Shown here piece after piece: positions 34,773 through 42,846 of a DNA stretch of 64,000 nucleotides (its first letter is position 1; every line of letters starts with the position of its first letter). The DNA comes from Roseiflexus sp. RS-1. Its GTDB lineage: Bacteria > Chloroflexota > Chloroflexia > Chloroflexales > Roseiflexaceae. The DNA lies in contig NC_009523.1 of NCBI RefSeq assembly GCF_000016665.1, positions 4,649,501-4,713,500 on the forward strand, read 5' to 3'. The translations under genes were made by a program, and so were the position numbers. Under the pieces are notes generated by a model. It was given only the letters and a program-made list of their open reading frames with translations, made no database searches and was not told the origin of the DNA.

Positions 34773-34888
34773 ATGGAGATTGAAAATTAAATCCGCTATA
34801 CTGCGCTAGCCGTGGGGCTGAAGCCCTCGGCTATCCAGGGCAAAGCCCGCCTGCGCGGGCTATACCGGATTATTTATTCAAAGACCAT
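34773..34888 (+). mobile_element. 116-bp palindromic element, copy 1
   Basis: Runs from ATGGAGATTGA to TTCAAAGACCAT. Termini are imperfect inverted repeats about 28 nt long: ATGG-AGA-TTGA-n7-ATCCG-C-TATA against ATGG-TCT-TTGA-n7-ATCCG-G-TATA read from the other end. Internally there are two hairpins, AGCCG...CGGCT and AGCCCGC/GCGGGCT. No open frame. It starts 2 bp after purF. Confidence 0.88.
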
Positions 34889-34948
34889 ATAAGCGCCGCA
34901 CGAGCCGATCATATGTGAAACAGTCGCGCACCTCCATCACATCCAGGC

Positions 34949-35965
34949 ATGATCGAACGTCTACCGCCAGATCCACGCATGATTGCGCTCCCCACCGAAC
35001 TGCGCAATGCCATAGCGCAGGCGCTCAATACCGTACCGGAAACGCGCTGGTTGAACGCTGCGCGGGCGTTGAGCGAGCAGTACCGCAATCTCCAGAGCGC
35101 CGACGCCGCTCCAATCGTGCGCACCCGCCTCGATGCGCTTGGCTATGCCGCTCTGCTTATGCCGGCTACGTATGCGCAACTGTATGGCGCAATGCACGCC
35201 GCTGCTGCGCTTGTGCCGTCATGGCAACCGAAGACCATGCTCGATATGGGGAGCGGTCCTGGCACGGCATTGTGGGCGGCGATCGTGTGCTGGCAATCGC
35301 TCCACGACCTCACCGCCTGGGAGCGCGAACCGATGCTGATCGCCCTGGGGCGCGATCTTGCGCGCGCGAGTGCGAATCCTGCGTTGCGCCATGCGCACTG
35401 GGTTCAACGGAATCTGAGTGCTCCCATCGAACGCGGGATCACGTTCGATCTGGTTGTTCTCGGACATGTTCTTGGCGAGATTCCGCCAGAAGAACGTGGC
35501 GCCGTGGTCACATCCGCCTGGCGTATGGCGCGCGGTATGCTGCTGATCGTCGAACCCGGTACGCCTGGCGGGTTCAGCGTTGTGCGCGCCGCGCGCGACC
35601 GGTTGCTTGCCGATGGCGCTGTCACCATTGCGCCGTGCGCCCACAATCTCCCCTGTCCGCTCAACGATGACTGGTGTCACTTCCCGCAACGATTGCGCCG
35701 CCCTGAGTTCCAGCGGCGCGCGCGCGGCGCGCCGTCGCCGTGGGAGGACGCAAAGTACAGTTATGCCGCACTTGCTCGTTTTCCTCCCGAACGACCAATC
35801 TGGGGGCGCGTCATTCTTGAGCCGTCCTTCAACAAAGCCTATGCCGAAGTCCTGATCTCGTCACGCGACGGCATTGTGCGTCATCGCGCACTCAAACGTG
35901 ATCGGGACGCCTTTCGATGGGTTAAACATCTTGAATGGGGACAGACACTTGAGGAGAAGCCATGA
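34949..35965 (+). CDS. Rsm22/METTL17-like methyltransferase
   Basis: 338 residues. SAM-binding motif MLDMGSGPGTALWAA at about residues 93-107 and LVVLGHVLGEIP at about 170-181. The segment with Cys230, Cys236 and Cys243 (CAHNLPCPLNDDWCHF) is the signature of Rsm22 family proteins, which in mitochondria act in small-subunit ribosome assembly and bind an Fe-S cluster. The fourth cysteine expected near the C-terminal strand (family pattern like DLCTPDG) appears as Ser in EVLISSRDG. The start has no strong Shine-Dalgarno; MIALPTELRN (34979) is an alternative. Overlaps the next gene by 4 bp. Confidence 0.82.
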   Translation: MIERLPPDPRMIALPTELRNAIAQALNTVPETRWLNAARALSEQYRNLQSADAAPIVRTRLDALGYAALLMPATYAQLYGAMHAAAALVPSWQPKTMLDMGSGPGTALWAAIVCWQSLHDLTAWEREPMLIALGRDLARASANPALRHAHWVQRNLSAPIERGITFDLVVLGHVLGEIPPEERGAVVTSAWRMARGMLLIVEPGTPGGFSVVRAARDRLLADGAVTIAPCAHNLPCPLNDDWCHFPQRLRRPEFQRRARGAPSPWEDAKYSYAALARFPPERPIWGRVILEPSFNKAYAEVLISSRDGIVRHRALKRDRDAFRWVKHLEWGQTLEEKP

Positions 35966-36951
35966 AAGCTATTCTGTTCGATGCTCCCGGCAGCCCGGAA
36001 GTTTTACGGTATGACGATGCGCCTGACCCGACCCCCGGCGCTGACGAGGTGTTGGTGCGGGTGCGCGCCACGGCGGTTAATCGCGCCGATCTGCTCCAGC
36101 GACGCGGGGTGTATGCACCGCCTCCGGGTGCGTCACCCATTCTTGGGCTGGAACTCGCCGGCGAGGTGCTGACGCCTGCCGGTCCTTGGCGCGTCGGTGA
36201 TCGGGTGATGGCTGTGGTAACTGGCGGCGGCTACGCCGAACTGGCGGTCGTGCCCGTCGGCATGGTCATGCGTATACCGGATTCCCTTTCGTTTGAGGAA
36301 GCGGGCGCCATTCCGGAAGCCTTCCTGACTGCGTTTCTCAACCTGTTCACGCTAGGGCGGTTGCAGGCGGGGGAGACGGTGCTGATCCATGCTGGCGCCA
36401 GCGGCGTCGGAACCGCAGCCATCCAGCTGGCGCGTGTTGCCGGCGCACGTGTCTTTGCCACTGCCGGCTCACCGGAAAAATGCGCGCTCTGTCGTGAACT
36501 CGGCGCAGAGCTGACAATCAATTACCGCGAAGAGTCGTTCGCGGCGCGAGCACTCGATGCAACCGGCGGTCGCGGCGTTGATCTGGTGCTGGATTTCGTT
36601 GGCGCTCCCTACTGGCAGCAGAATACTGCGGCGTTGGCGCTCGATGGACGATTGCAGTTGATCGGATTTCTGGGAGGATCGGCGGGGCAGATCGACCTGG
36701 GACCGATCCTGGCAAAACGATTGCATGTGACCGGCACAACCCTGCGTCGTATGCCTTTGCCGCAGAAAACCGCTCTCACCGCTGATTTCGTCGCATTCGC
36801 CCATGATCGCCTGGCGAGCGGCGAGTTGCGTCCGGTTATCGATACCGTCTACCCGTTGCACCAGGCTGCAGAAGCGCATCGTGTCATGGAAGCGAACCGC
36901 AACGCTGGAAAACTCGTCCTGCGCGTGGAAGAGTCGGTTACCCAACCGTAA
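35962..36951 (+). CDS. NAD(P)H quinone oxidoreductase, PIG3-like zinc-less MDR
   Basis: 329 residues of the medium-chain reductase family. N-terminal GroES-like domain (VRATAVNRADLLQRRGVY), the Rossmann NADP site LIHAGASGVGTAAIQLA and TAGSPEKCALCRELGAE, and a C-terminal IDTVYPLHQAAEAHRVMEANRNAGKLVL. Zinc-ligand cysteines are absent, as in quinone oxidoreductases. Reduces quinones or enones with NADPH in the cytoplasm. GGAG precedes the ATG, and the gene is translationally coupled to the Rsm22-like gene. Confidence 0.9.
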   Translation: MKAILFDAPGSPEVLRYDDAPDPTPGADEVLVRVRATAVNRADLLQRRGVYAPPPGASPILGLELAGEVLTPAGPWRVGDRVMAVVTGGGYAELAVVPVGMVMRIPDSLSFEEAGAIPEAFLTAFLNLFTLGRLQAGETVLIHAGASGVGTAAIQLARVAGARVFATAGSPEKCALCRELGAELTINYREESFAARALDATGGRGVDLVLDFVGAPYWQQNTAALALDGRLQLIGFLGGSAGQIDLGPILAKRLHVTGTTLRRMPLPQKTALTADFVAFAHDRLASGELRPVIDTVYPLHQAAEAHRVMEANRNAGKLVLRVEESVTQP

Positions 36952-36984
36952 CGTGACGATACGCGCTGTGCTATACTATTCCCT

Positions 36985-37950
36985 ATGACAACCGCGACGC
37001 CACAACCGGTTCCCCTCACCGACGATGACGCCGACCCGTTCCGCTACGGGTGGCGCCTCGTGCCGCGTCCCACCCCCGATAATCCCCATCACTTCGAACA
37101 GGTTCCGCTCACCCTCGACGACGTGCTCCATCCTGAAGTGGGAGACTTCATCGTGCACAGCGATTTCCACGAGACCGACCGGATGTATCTCACCGCCGTG
37201 CTGCGCGCGCGCCTGGAGCCGTCCCGTCGGGCGATTGTGCTCAGCGATGTGCGTATCGCCTGGGACATCCCCGATCTGCGCGCGCACGGACCGGACGTGA
37301 TGGTCATCCCCGGCGTGCGCAAACGGCGCAACTGGAGCACGTTCGAGGTCGTGGTCGAGCGAGCGCGCCCGGCGCTGATCATTGAGATCGTCTCGCCGGA
37401 TGCGCGCGAGAACGATGTGGTGATCAAAGTGGAGCATTACGCGCGGGCGGGGGTGGCGCAGTACGTGATTGTGGACGATACGGGGCGCGGCGGGGTGCGG
37501 CGGTTGCGCCTGCTCGACTATCGTCTGGAAGGTACGGCATACCGGTTGCAGGAACCGGACGCCGACGGGCGGGTGCATCTGGCGATTGCCGACGTATGGC
37601 TCGGAATACGACGCGACCACGTGGTCTGCTATGATGCGACGGGGCGGGAGATCGGGGACTATGTGACGGTGGTGCGGCAGGCGGCGAAGGCGGAGGCACG
37701 GGCGAAAGAAGCGGCAGCACGGGCGCGGCGCGAAGCAGCAGCGCGTGCCGAAGCGGAGGAGCGCGCGCGGCAAGAAGCGGCGGCGCGGGAAGCCGAAGCG
37801 CGCGCGCGGATGGAGGCGGAAGAGCGTGCGCAGCGTGAAGCGGCAGCGCGGGAAGCCGAAGCGCGGGCGCGGGCGGAAGCCGAAGCGCGTCTGCGCGTGC
37901 TACGTGAGCGTCTGCGAGCGCTGGGGATTGAACCGGAGGATGAATTATAG
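36985..37950 (+). CDS. Uma2 family (DUF820) protein with long coiled-coil tail
   Basis: 321 residues. Residues 20-210 match the Uma2/DUF820 restriction-endonuclease-like fold: VMVIPGVRK, LIIEIVSPDARENDVVIKVEHYARAGVAQYVIVDD (PD-(D/E)xK-like core). Residues 230-310 are a highly charged Ala/Arg/Glu coiled coil made of near repeats such as REAAAREAEARA, built from repeated DNA. The family is greatly expanded in cyanobacteria and Chloroflexota; cellular role unknown. Preceded by a TATACT-like -10 and standing alone. Confidence 0.87.
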   Translation: MTTATPQPVPLTDDDADPFRYGWRLVPRPTPDNPHHFEQVPLTLDDVLHPEVGDFIVHSDFHETDRMYLTAVLRARLEPSRRAIVLSDVRIAWDIPDLRAHGPDVMVIPGVRKRRNWSTFEVVVERARPALIIEIVSPDARENDVVIKVEHYARAGVAQYVIVDDTGRGGVRRLRLLDYRLEGTAYRLQEPDADGRVHLAIADVWLGIRRDHVVCYDATGREIGDYVTVVRQAAKAEARAKEAAARARREAAARAEAEERARQEAAAREAEARARMEAEERAQREAAAREAEARARAEAEARLRVLRERLRALGIEPEDEL

Positions 37951-38281
37951 TCCAAAGGCAATGGCGTCTTCCTGCTGGAAAGAGATACTCGTTCCTGATC
38001 GAGAGATACCAAAACCTCAGAACGTCATCAGACATGCTACACGCGGCTTGACAGAGGTGTCAGCGCACGGGCAAACACTCTTCCAGGCGCGCCGGAACAT
38101 TGCACGTCCCTGCACTGCCTGAAAGCGTCAGCTTCTCGCCTGCATGCAGCAGTGTGACCTATTCATAGGATCGAGGACATCCCGCCCTTGATCGCCCTGC
38201 AAGGGCAGGATGCCTTCGCTCCGTGGCGAATGTCGCGGATGGTGAACGGCTCGACAACGAACTGAACGCGGTCAATGCAAC
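37951..38281. other. Gene-free stretch, nothing recognised
   Basis: 331 bp between the Uma2 gene and the CPBP gene. No convincing open frame, RNA gene or promoter was seen. It contains a small hairpin (GCCCTTG...CAAGGGC near 38190-38212) without T-run. Confidence 0.5.
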
Positions 38282-38956
38282 GTGAACGATATGCAGCGCC
38301 AGATACCCGGTGAACGACGAACCTCGAAGCCGCGCACCGATCCGGTGAACTGGCTGCTGGGCGAATCATTGTCGTTCGACTGGAATATCGTTGCGATCAG
38401 CGTTGTCAGCGTCTCACTGCTGGTATTTGACAGATATTACAGCATGACGCCGTATAAGTACTGGGATCGGGTCATCCTCTACCTGTTTGTGCCACTGTTC
38501 GTCATCATCATTATCTGTCGCGAACACCCACGCATTTACGGCTTTACCGTTGGCGACTGGAAAGCTGGCATTGTTCTCACGCTGCTCGGCATTGGCGTCA
38601 TGACGCCGCTTCTGTACGTCTTCGGGCGGCACGATCCGGCGCTCAACGCCTACTATCGCGGGCTAACGACGGGTTTGCCGTGGACAACCCTGCTTGATCT
38701 GATCGGCTGGGAGTTTCTGTTCCGTGGATGGATCCTGTTCGGCTACGCGCGTCGATTCGGTCCCGAAGCGCTGTGGCTCCAGTCTGTTCCGTTCGTCCTG
38801 GTGCATATCGGTAAGCCGGAACTGGAGACCTTCTTCACAATCATTGGCGGGTTTGGCTTCGGCTGGCTGGCGTGGCGCACGAAGTCGTTCGTCTGGCCCT
38901 TCCTCGTTCACTGGTTCGTGGCAACGTTTCTCATCCTCGTTGCTGCATCACGATGA
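38282..38956 (+). CDS. CPBP-family intramembrane protease (CAAX protease-like)
   Basis: 224 residues with six hydrophobic segments. The conserved Glu/Arg motif is WEFLFRGWILFGYARRFG (a single Glu where many members have Glu-Glu), the His motif is VLVHIGKPELE and the second His lies in FLVHWFVATF. Type II CAAX-prenyl-endopeptidase/bacteriocin-processing family; substrate unknown. The frame starts with GTG at 38282 or ATG at 38291 (MQRQIPG), neither with a strong Shine-Dalgarno. Confidence 0.82.
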   Translation: MNDMQRQIPGERRTSKPRTDPVNWLLGESLSFDWNIVAISVVSVSLLVFDRYYSMTPYKYWDRVILYLFVPLFVIIIICREHPRIYGFTVGDWKAGIVLTLLGIGVMTPLLYVFGRHDPALNAYYRGLTTGLPWTTLLDLIGWEFLFRGWILFGYARRFGPEALWLQSVPFVLVHIGKPELETFFTIIGGFGFGWLAWRTKSFVWPFLVHWFVATFLILVAASR

Positions 38957-39011
38957 TCCTGCGCGCGATCGGTGGGCGCAGGTTTTTGTGCGCAGAGTCC
39001 GTCACTGTGCT

Positions 39012-40529
39012 TCACTCCATCTGGTGGAAGCGGTACTGGAGCGCCTCGGCAATATGTTGCGCAGTGATTCGCTCAGCGCCGGCGAGATCGGCAATGGTGC
39101 GCGCCAGTTTCAATACCCGGTGATACCCGCGCGCCGACAGGTCGAGCTGCCGCATTGCGCTCTGTAACACCAGTTGACTCTTATTGTCGAGCACACAGTA
39201 CCGATGCACCTCCGCAGGTCCCATATCGCTGTTGGTGAGCGCGCGTGTGCCGCGAAAACGGCGCTCCTGGATCTGCCGGGCGGCGATGACCCGCTCGCGG
39301 ATCGTTGTTGATCCCTCGCCAGGTTGCAGGCTGTTCAATTTCTCGAAGGGCACACGTGGCACGGTGACAAAAATATCGAACCGGTCGAGCAGCGGTCCGC
39401 TCACGCGCCGCTGGTAGCGCGCAACGGCGGATGCTGTGCAGGTGCATGGACGCTCCGGATCGCCGTACCAGCCGCACACGCAGGGGTTTTGAGCGGCGAC
39501 CAGCATGAAGGATGCCGGGTAGGTAATGCTGCCGACGGCGCGGCTCAACGTCACCACCCGATCTTCCAGCGGCTGGCGCAGCACGTCGAGTTTGCTGCCG
39601 AATTCCGGCAATTCATCCAGGAACAGCACACCCCGGTGCGCCAGTGACACCATGCCGGGTTTGACCCGCACGCCGCCGCCGCCAACCAGCCCGGCGAGCG
39701 AGGTGGTGTGGTGCGGTGCGCAGAACGGTCGCTGGCGGATCAGCGGCGTGTCTTTGGGCAACTGCCCGGCGACACTGTAGATTTTTGTTACTTCGATGGC
39801 TTCGCTCATCGTGAGGGGTGGCAGGATCGAGATCAAGGCGCGTGCCATGAGGGTTTTCCCCGCGCCCGGACTGCCGGTCATCAGCACATTGTGTCCACCG
39901 GCTGCAGCGACCTCCAGGGCGCGCTTGACGTGTTCCTGTCCGCGTACGACGCTGAAATCAACCGGATATTCAGGTACAAGTTCGGTGTGTACGGGTGCAC
40001 CGGTATACTCCGGCAACTGTCGTGCGCCGCTCAGATGCGCCGTCAGATCTTCGAGGCGCTCCACCGGCACAATCCGCACGCCGTTGATAAGCGACGCCTC
40101 GGCAGCATCTTCCTTCGGCACGAAGACCTGCCGGATACCACGCTCGTGCGCTACGGCGACCATTGGCAAGACGCCATCGGTGTGGCGTACTGCGCCATCG
40201 AGTCCCAATTCGCCAATGAAGACTGCATCGCTCGCATCGCCCTGGATCTGTTCTGATGCAAGCAACAAGCCGATGGCAATCGGTAGATCATACGCTGGAC
40301 CTGCTTTGCGCAGGTCTGCCGGCGCCAGATTGACCGTGATCCGCTTCATCGGAAATGAATACCCGCTGTTGCGCACCGCTGCACGCACCCGTTCGCGACT
40401 CTCCTGCACGGCAGTATCGCCCAGTCCGACAATGGTAAAAGCCGGCAATCCCTGGGCAATATCCACTTCGACCTCGACCAGCACCCCCTCGAGACCAATA
40501 ACAGCGCTGCTGTAGACCTTCGCCAGCAT
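39012..40529 (-). CDS. comM: YifB/ComM-family Mg-chelatase-like AAA+ ATPase
   Basis: 505 residues from the ATG at 40527-40529, which has GGGAGG six bases upstream. N-terminal Lon-protease-like domain (MLAKVYSSAVIGLEGVLVEVEVDIAQGLP ...), AAA+ domain with Walker A GSPGAGKTLMA and Walker B GVLFLDELPEF, zinc-type cysteines CVCGWYGDPERPCTC, and a C-terminal Mg-chelatase domain (LDLSARGYHRVLKLARTIADL). In naturally competent bacteria ComM is a branch-migration helicase that helps integrate incoming DNA. Convergent with the CPBP gene. Confidence 0.92.
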   Translation of the reverse strand: MLAKVYSSAVIGLEGVLVEVEVDIAQGLPAFTIVGLGDTAVQESRERVRAAVRNSGYSFPMKRITVNLAPADLRKAGPAYDLPIAIGLLLASEQIQGDASDAVFIGELGLDGAVRHTDGVLPMVAVAHERGIRQVFVPKEDAAEASLINGVRIVPVERLEDLTAHLSGARQLPEYTGAPVHTELVPEYPVDFSVVRGQEHVKRALEVAAAGGHNVLMTGSPGAGKTLMARALISILPPLTMSEAIEVTKIYSVAGQLPKDTPLIRQRPFCAPHHTTSLAGLVGGGGVRVKPGMVSLAHRGVLFLDELPEFGSKLDVLRQPLEDRVVTLSRAVGSITYPASFMLVAAQNPCVCGWYGDPERPCTCTASAVARYQRRVSGPLLDRFDIFVTVPRVPFEKLNSLQPGEGSTTIRERVIAARQIQERRFRGTRALTNSDMGPAEVHRYCVLDNKSQLVLQSAMRQLDLSARGYHRVLKLARTIADLAGAERITAQHIAEALQYRFHQME

Positions 40530-40702
40530 GCCATGCCTCCCATCTGCCACGGCTTCACAGGTATACCGCGCCGGTGACAGATGCGGATCGGGTCAGGGAT
40601 TGGGAACAGGAAGAAAATCTCGCCAGAATGACGATTCTGTGCGTCTATGGTGAAGCTGACGGCAATGTTTCTGGTATACTGAGCCTGGATCAGCGATGAG
40701 GT

Positions 40703-40894
40703 ATGCGTGATATGATGCCGGCTTTTCGATGGATCTTTGCTCTGTTGATCGGTGTGGCGCTGTTGGCTGCCTGCGAGACGGTTGAGGGCGGGCGTAAGCC
40801 CGGCACACCTGTTCCGCGCCCGGTGGCGCCGGCGCCGCCGGTGATTCCAACTGCGACCGCGCCAGGCTCGTCGTATCCCTATCCGTCGCCGTAA
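40703..40894 (+). CDS. Small Pro-rich lipoprotein
   Basis: 63 residues. Signal with lipobox LLAACE (Cys at about residue 24) followed by 40 residues rich in Pro, Ala and Thr (TPVPRPVAPAPPVIP). No domain. Probably a surface lipid-anchored peptide. It ends 14 bp before the nusA promoter -35. Confidence 0.6.
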   Translation: MRDMMPAFRWIFALLIGVALLAACETVEGGRKPGTPVPRPVAPAPPVIPTATAPGSSYPYPSP

Positions 40895-40907
40895 TAACGA
40901 ACGGAGT

Positions 40908-40936
40908 TTGCGCCCATTCCGCGAAAATGGTATACT
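40908..40936 (+). promoter_or_regulatory. nusA operon promoter
   Basis: TTGCGC (40908-40913), exactly 17 bp, TATACT (40931-40936). It starts an approximately 105-nt leader before the nusA ATG. Confidence 0.75.
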
Positions 40937-40963
40937 ATAAACCACGAGTTCGCGGTTGCGTCG

Positions 40964-40995
40964 AAAAGTGGGCGTCCCCCACTTTTCTTGTTGTT
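40964..40995 (+). terminator. Intrinsic-terminator-like hairpin in the nusA leader
   Basis: AAAAGTGGG pairs perfectly with CCCACTTTT around the loop CGTCC, followed by CTTGTTGTT. It lies between promoter and start codon, so read-through must be allowed. This fits attenuation or NusA autoregulation. Confidence 0.65.
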
Positions 40996-41048
40996 AGCGC
41001 GATCATCGGGCGGTTGAGCGACCGCGCAAGCACGACGCTGAGGATACG

Positions 41049-42377
41049 ATGAAAAGCGACTTTTATGCGGCAATCTCTCAGATTGCCTCCGAACGCGGTA
41101 TTCCAAAGGAAGCCATCGTCGAAGTGATGGAAAAAGCGCTGGCGACTGCCTATCGTCGGACACTGGGACCGAACCCGCCGCCAATGGAGATCTCGGTCCG
41201 GCTCGACCCTGTCACCGGTATGGCGCGTGTCTATGCCGAAAAACAGGTCGTCGACGATGTCTTCGATGAGCGCTTCGAGATCGACCTGGAGAGCGCGCGC
41301 AAGATCAAGCCCGACGTCGAATTAGGCGAGTCGGTTGTGGTCGAGGCAACGCCCAGGGATTTCGGGCGGATTGCCGCACAAACGGCGAAGCAGGTCATTC
41401 TTCAGGGAATCAAAGAAGTCGAGCGCGAGCATATCTACGGCGAGTATATGGATCGCGAGGGCGAACTGGTGACCGCGACGGTGCAGCGGATAGCGAAGGG
41501 CAACGTCATCCTCGAAATGGGGAAAGCCGAGGCTATTCTGCCGCCGAAAGAGCAGGTCGAGACCGATCGGTACTACCACGGGCAGCGCCTGAAAGTCTAT
41601 CTGATGGAAATCCGGCGTGAGGATCGCGGTCCGAAATTGATCGCGTCGCGTGCGCACAAAAATCTGATCACGCGCCTGTTCGAGATGGAGGTGCCGGAGA
41701 TTTATAATGGCGCGGTTGAGATTAAGTCGATAGCGCGCGAGCCGGGCATCCGCACAAAAGTGGCAGTCGCCGCGCGCCAGGAGGGAATCGACCCGGTCGG
41801 CTCTTGCGTCGGTATGCGCGGGATCCGGATCCAGAACATTGTCAATGAACTAAATGGCGAGAAAATCGATGTGGTTCAGTGGTCGTCCAATCCGAAAGAG
41901 TTCATTGCCAATGCACTGTCGCCAGCGCAGGTGGTTGAGGTGCAACTGCGCGATGATGAACACGCGGCGACGGTGATTGTGCCGGATAAGCAACTTTCGC
42001 TGGCGATCGGCAAAGAGGGGCAGAATGTGCGCCTGGCAGCAAAATTGACCGGATGGCGCATCGATATCAAGAGTGCATCGGCGTTGCTCGATGAAGAGCG
42101 CGCTGCTGCCGAAGCACGCGATGCTGCGGAAGCCGAGGCGCTGGCGACTGAAGCAGCGCTGGCGACGGCGAAAGTCGAGACGCGCAAAGTCTATGCCGAT
42201 GGCACGATCGTCTATCGCAAGCACCGCTATGGTCCGCTCGGCGATGATCTGGTCGGTGAAACGGTTCAGTTGCGCGCGACGCCGCAGAAACTGTACATCT
42301 ATCGCGGTGACCGCCTCGTGGCCTCCTATATTCTGGTTGAAGAAGACGACGACGAAGAGGATGAAGACGAGGAGTAG
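41049..42377 (+). CDS. nusA: Transcription termination/antitermination factor NusA
   Basis: 442 residues. N-terminal RNA-polymerase-binding domain (1-125), S1 domain ([21 protein letters not shown]), and two KH domains ([21 protein letters not shown] and [21 protein letters not shown]). A short C-terminal extension ends in a run of Asp/Glu ([12 protein letters not shown]), in place of the acidic repeats seen in proteobacteria. GAGGATACG precedes the ATG. rimP, which usually comes before nusA, is not here. First gene of the long translation operon. Confidence 0.96.
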   Translation: MKSDFYAAISQIASERGIPKEAIVEVMEKALATAYRRTLGPNPPPMEISVRLDPVTGMARVYAEKQVVDDVFDERFEIDLESARKIKPDVELGESVVVEATPRDFGRIAAQTAKQVILQGIKEVEREHIYGEYMDREGELVTATVQRIAKGNVILEMGKAEAILPPKEQVETDRYYHGQRLKVYLMEIRREDRGPKLIASRAHKNLITRLFEMEVPEIYNGAVEIKSIAREPGIRTKVAVAARQEGIDPVGSCVGMRGIRIQNIVNELNGEKIDVVQWSSNPKEFIANALSPAQVVEVQLRDDEHAATVIVPDKQLSLAIGKEGQNVRLAAKLTGWRIDIKSASALLDEERAAAEARDAAEAEALATEAALATAKVETRKVYADGTIVYRKHRYGPLGDDLVGETVQLRATPQKLYIYRGDRLVASYILVEEDDDEEDEDEE

Positions 42378-42425
42378 TGGCTGATAGTCGTGAAGGGTGC
42401 ATCGCGCCCTGATCGGAGTACAGCA

Positions 42426-42746
42426 GTGACGCAGACGGCAAAAAAGAAGAAAGGACCGCGTCAGAAGCATGTGCCGCAGCGTACATGCGTTGCCTGTCGC
42501 CATACCGATGCCAAGCGCACGCTGATTCGTCTGGTGCGCGACGCTGACGCTCGGGTGCATATCGATCCGACAGGAAAACGAAATGGGCGTGGCGCTTATC
42601 TGTGCAACGATCCGGCGTGCTGGGATCAGGCGCTCCGACGTCATGCACTGGAACGTGCACTGCGGGTAAGTGCACTGCATCCTGATGATCTGGCGGCGCT
42701 TGAGGCATACGCACGAACCCTGCCGTCGGTGACGGGTGTGAAGTAG
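42426..42746 (+). CDS. ylxR: YlxR family RNA-binding protein
   Basis: 106 residues from a GTG with GGAG seven bases upstream; another GTG 36 bp earlier is less well placed. Contains the DUF448 signature PQRTCVACRHTDAKRTLIRLVR and GRGAYLC at the expected distance. Lies between nusA and infB as in many bacteria; proposed to bind RNA or regulate rnpB. The ribosomal-protein-like ylxQ gene usually present next to it is absent. Confidence 0.92.
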   Translation: MTQTAKKKKGPRQKHVPQRTCVACRHTDAKRTLIRLVRDADARVHIDPTGKRNGRGAYLCNDPACWDQALRRHALERALRVSALHPDDLAALEAYARTLPSVTGVK

Positions 42747-42846
42747 GTCGGTTGCTTCCTCCGCCAGAGCCAGAGCGAAGCACTGCTGATAGAGTACAAC
42801 AGAGCGTACCAACCGCGGGCCTGGCCTGTAGTGAGGAGGAACGACA

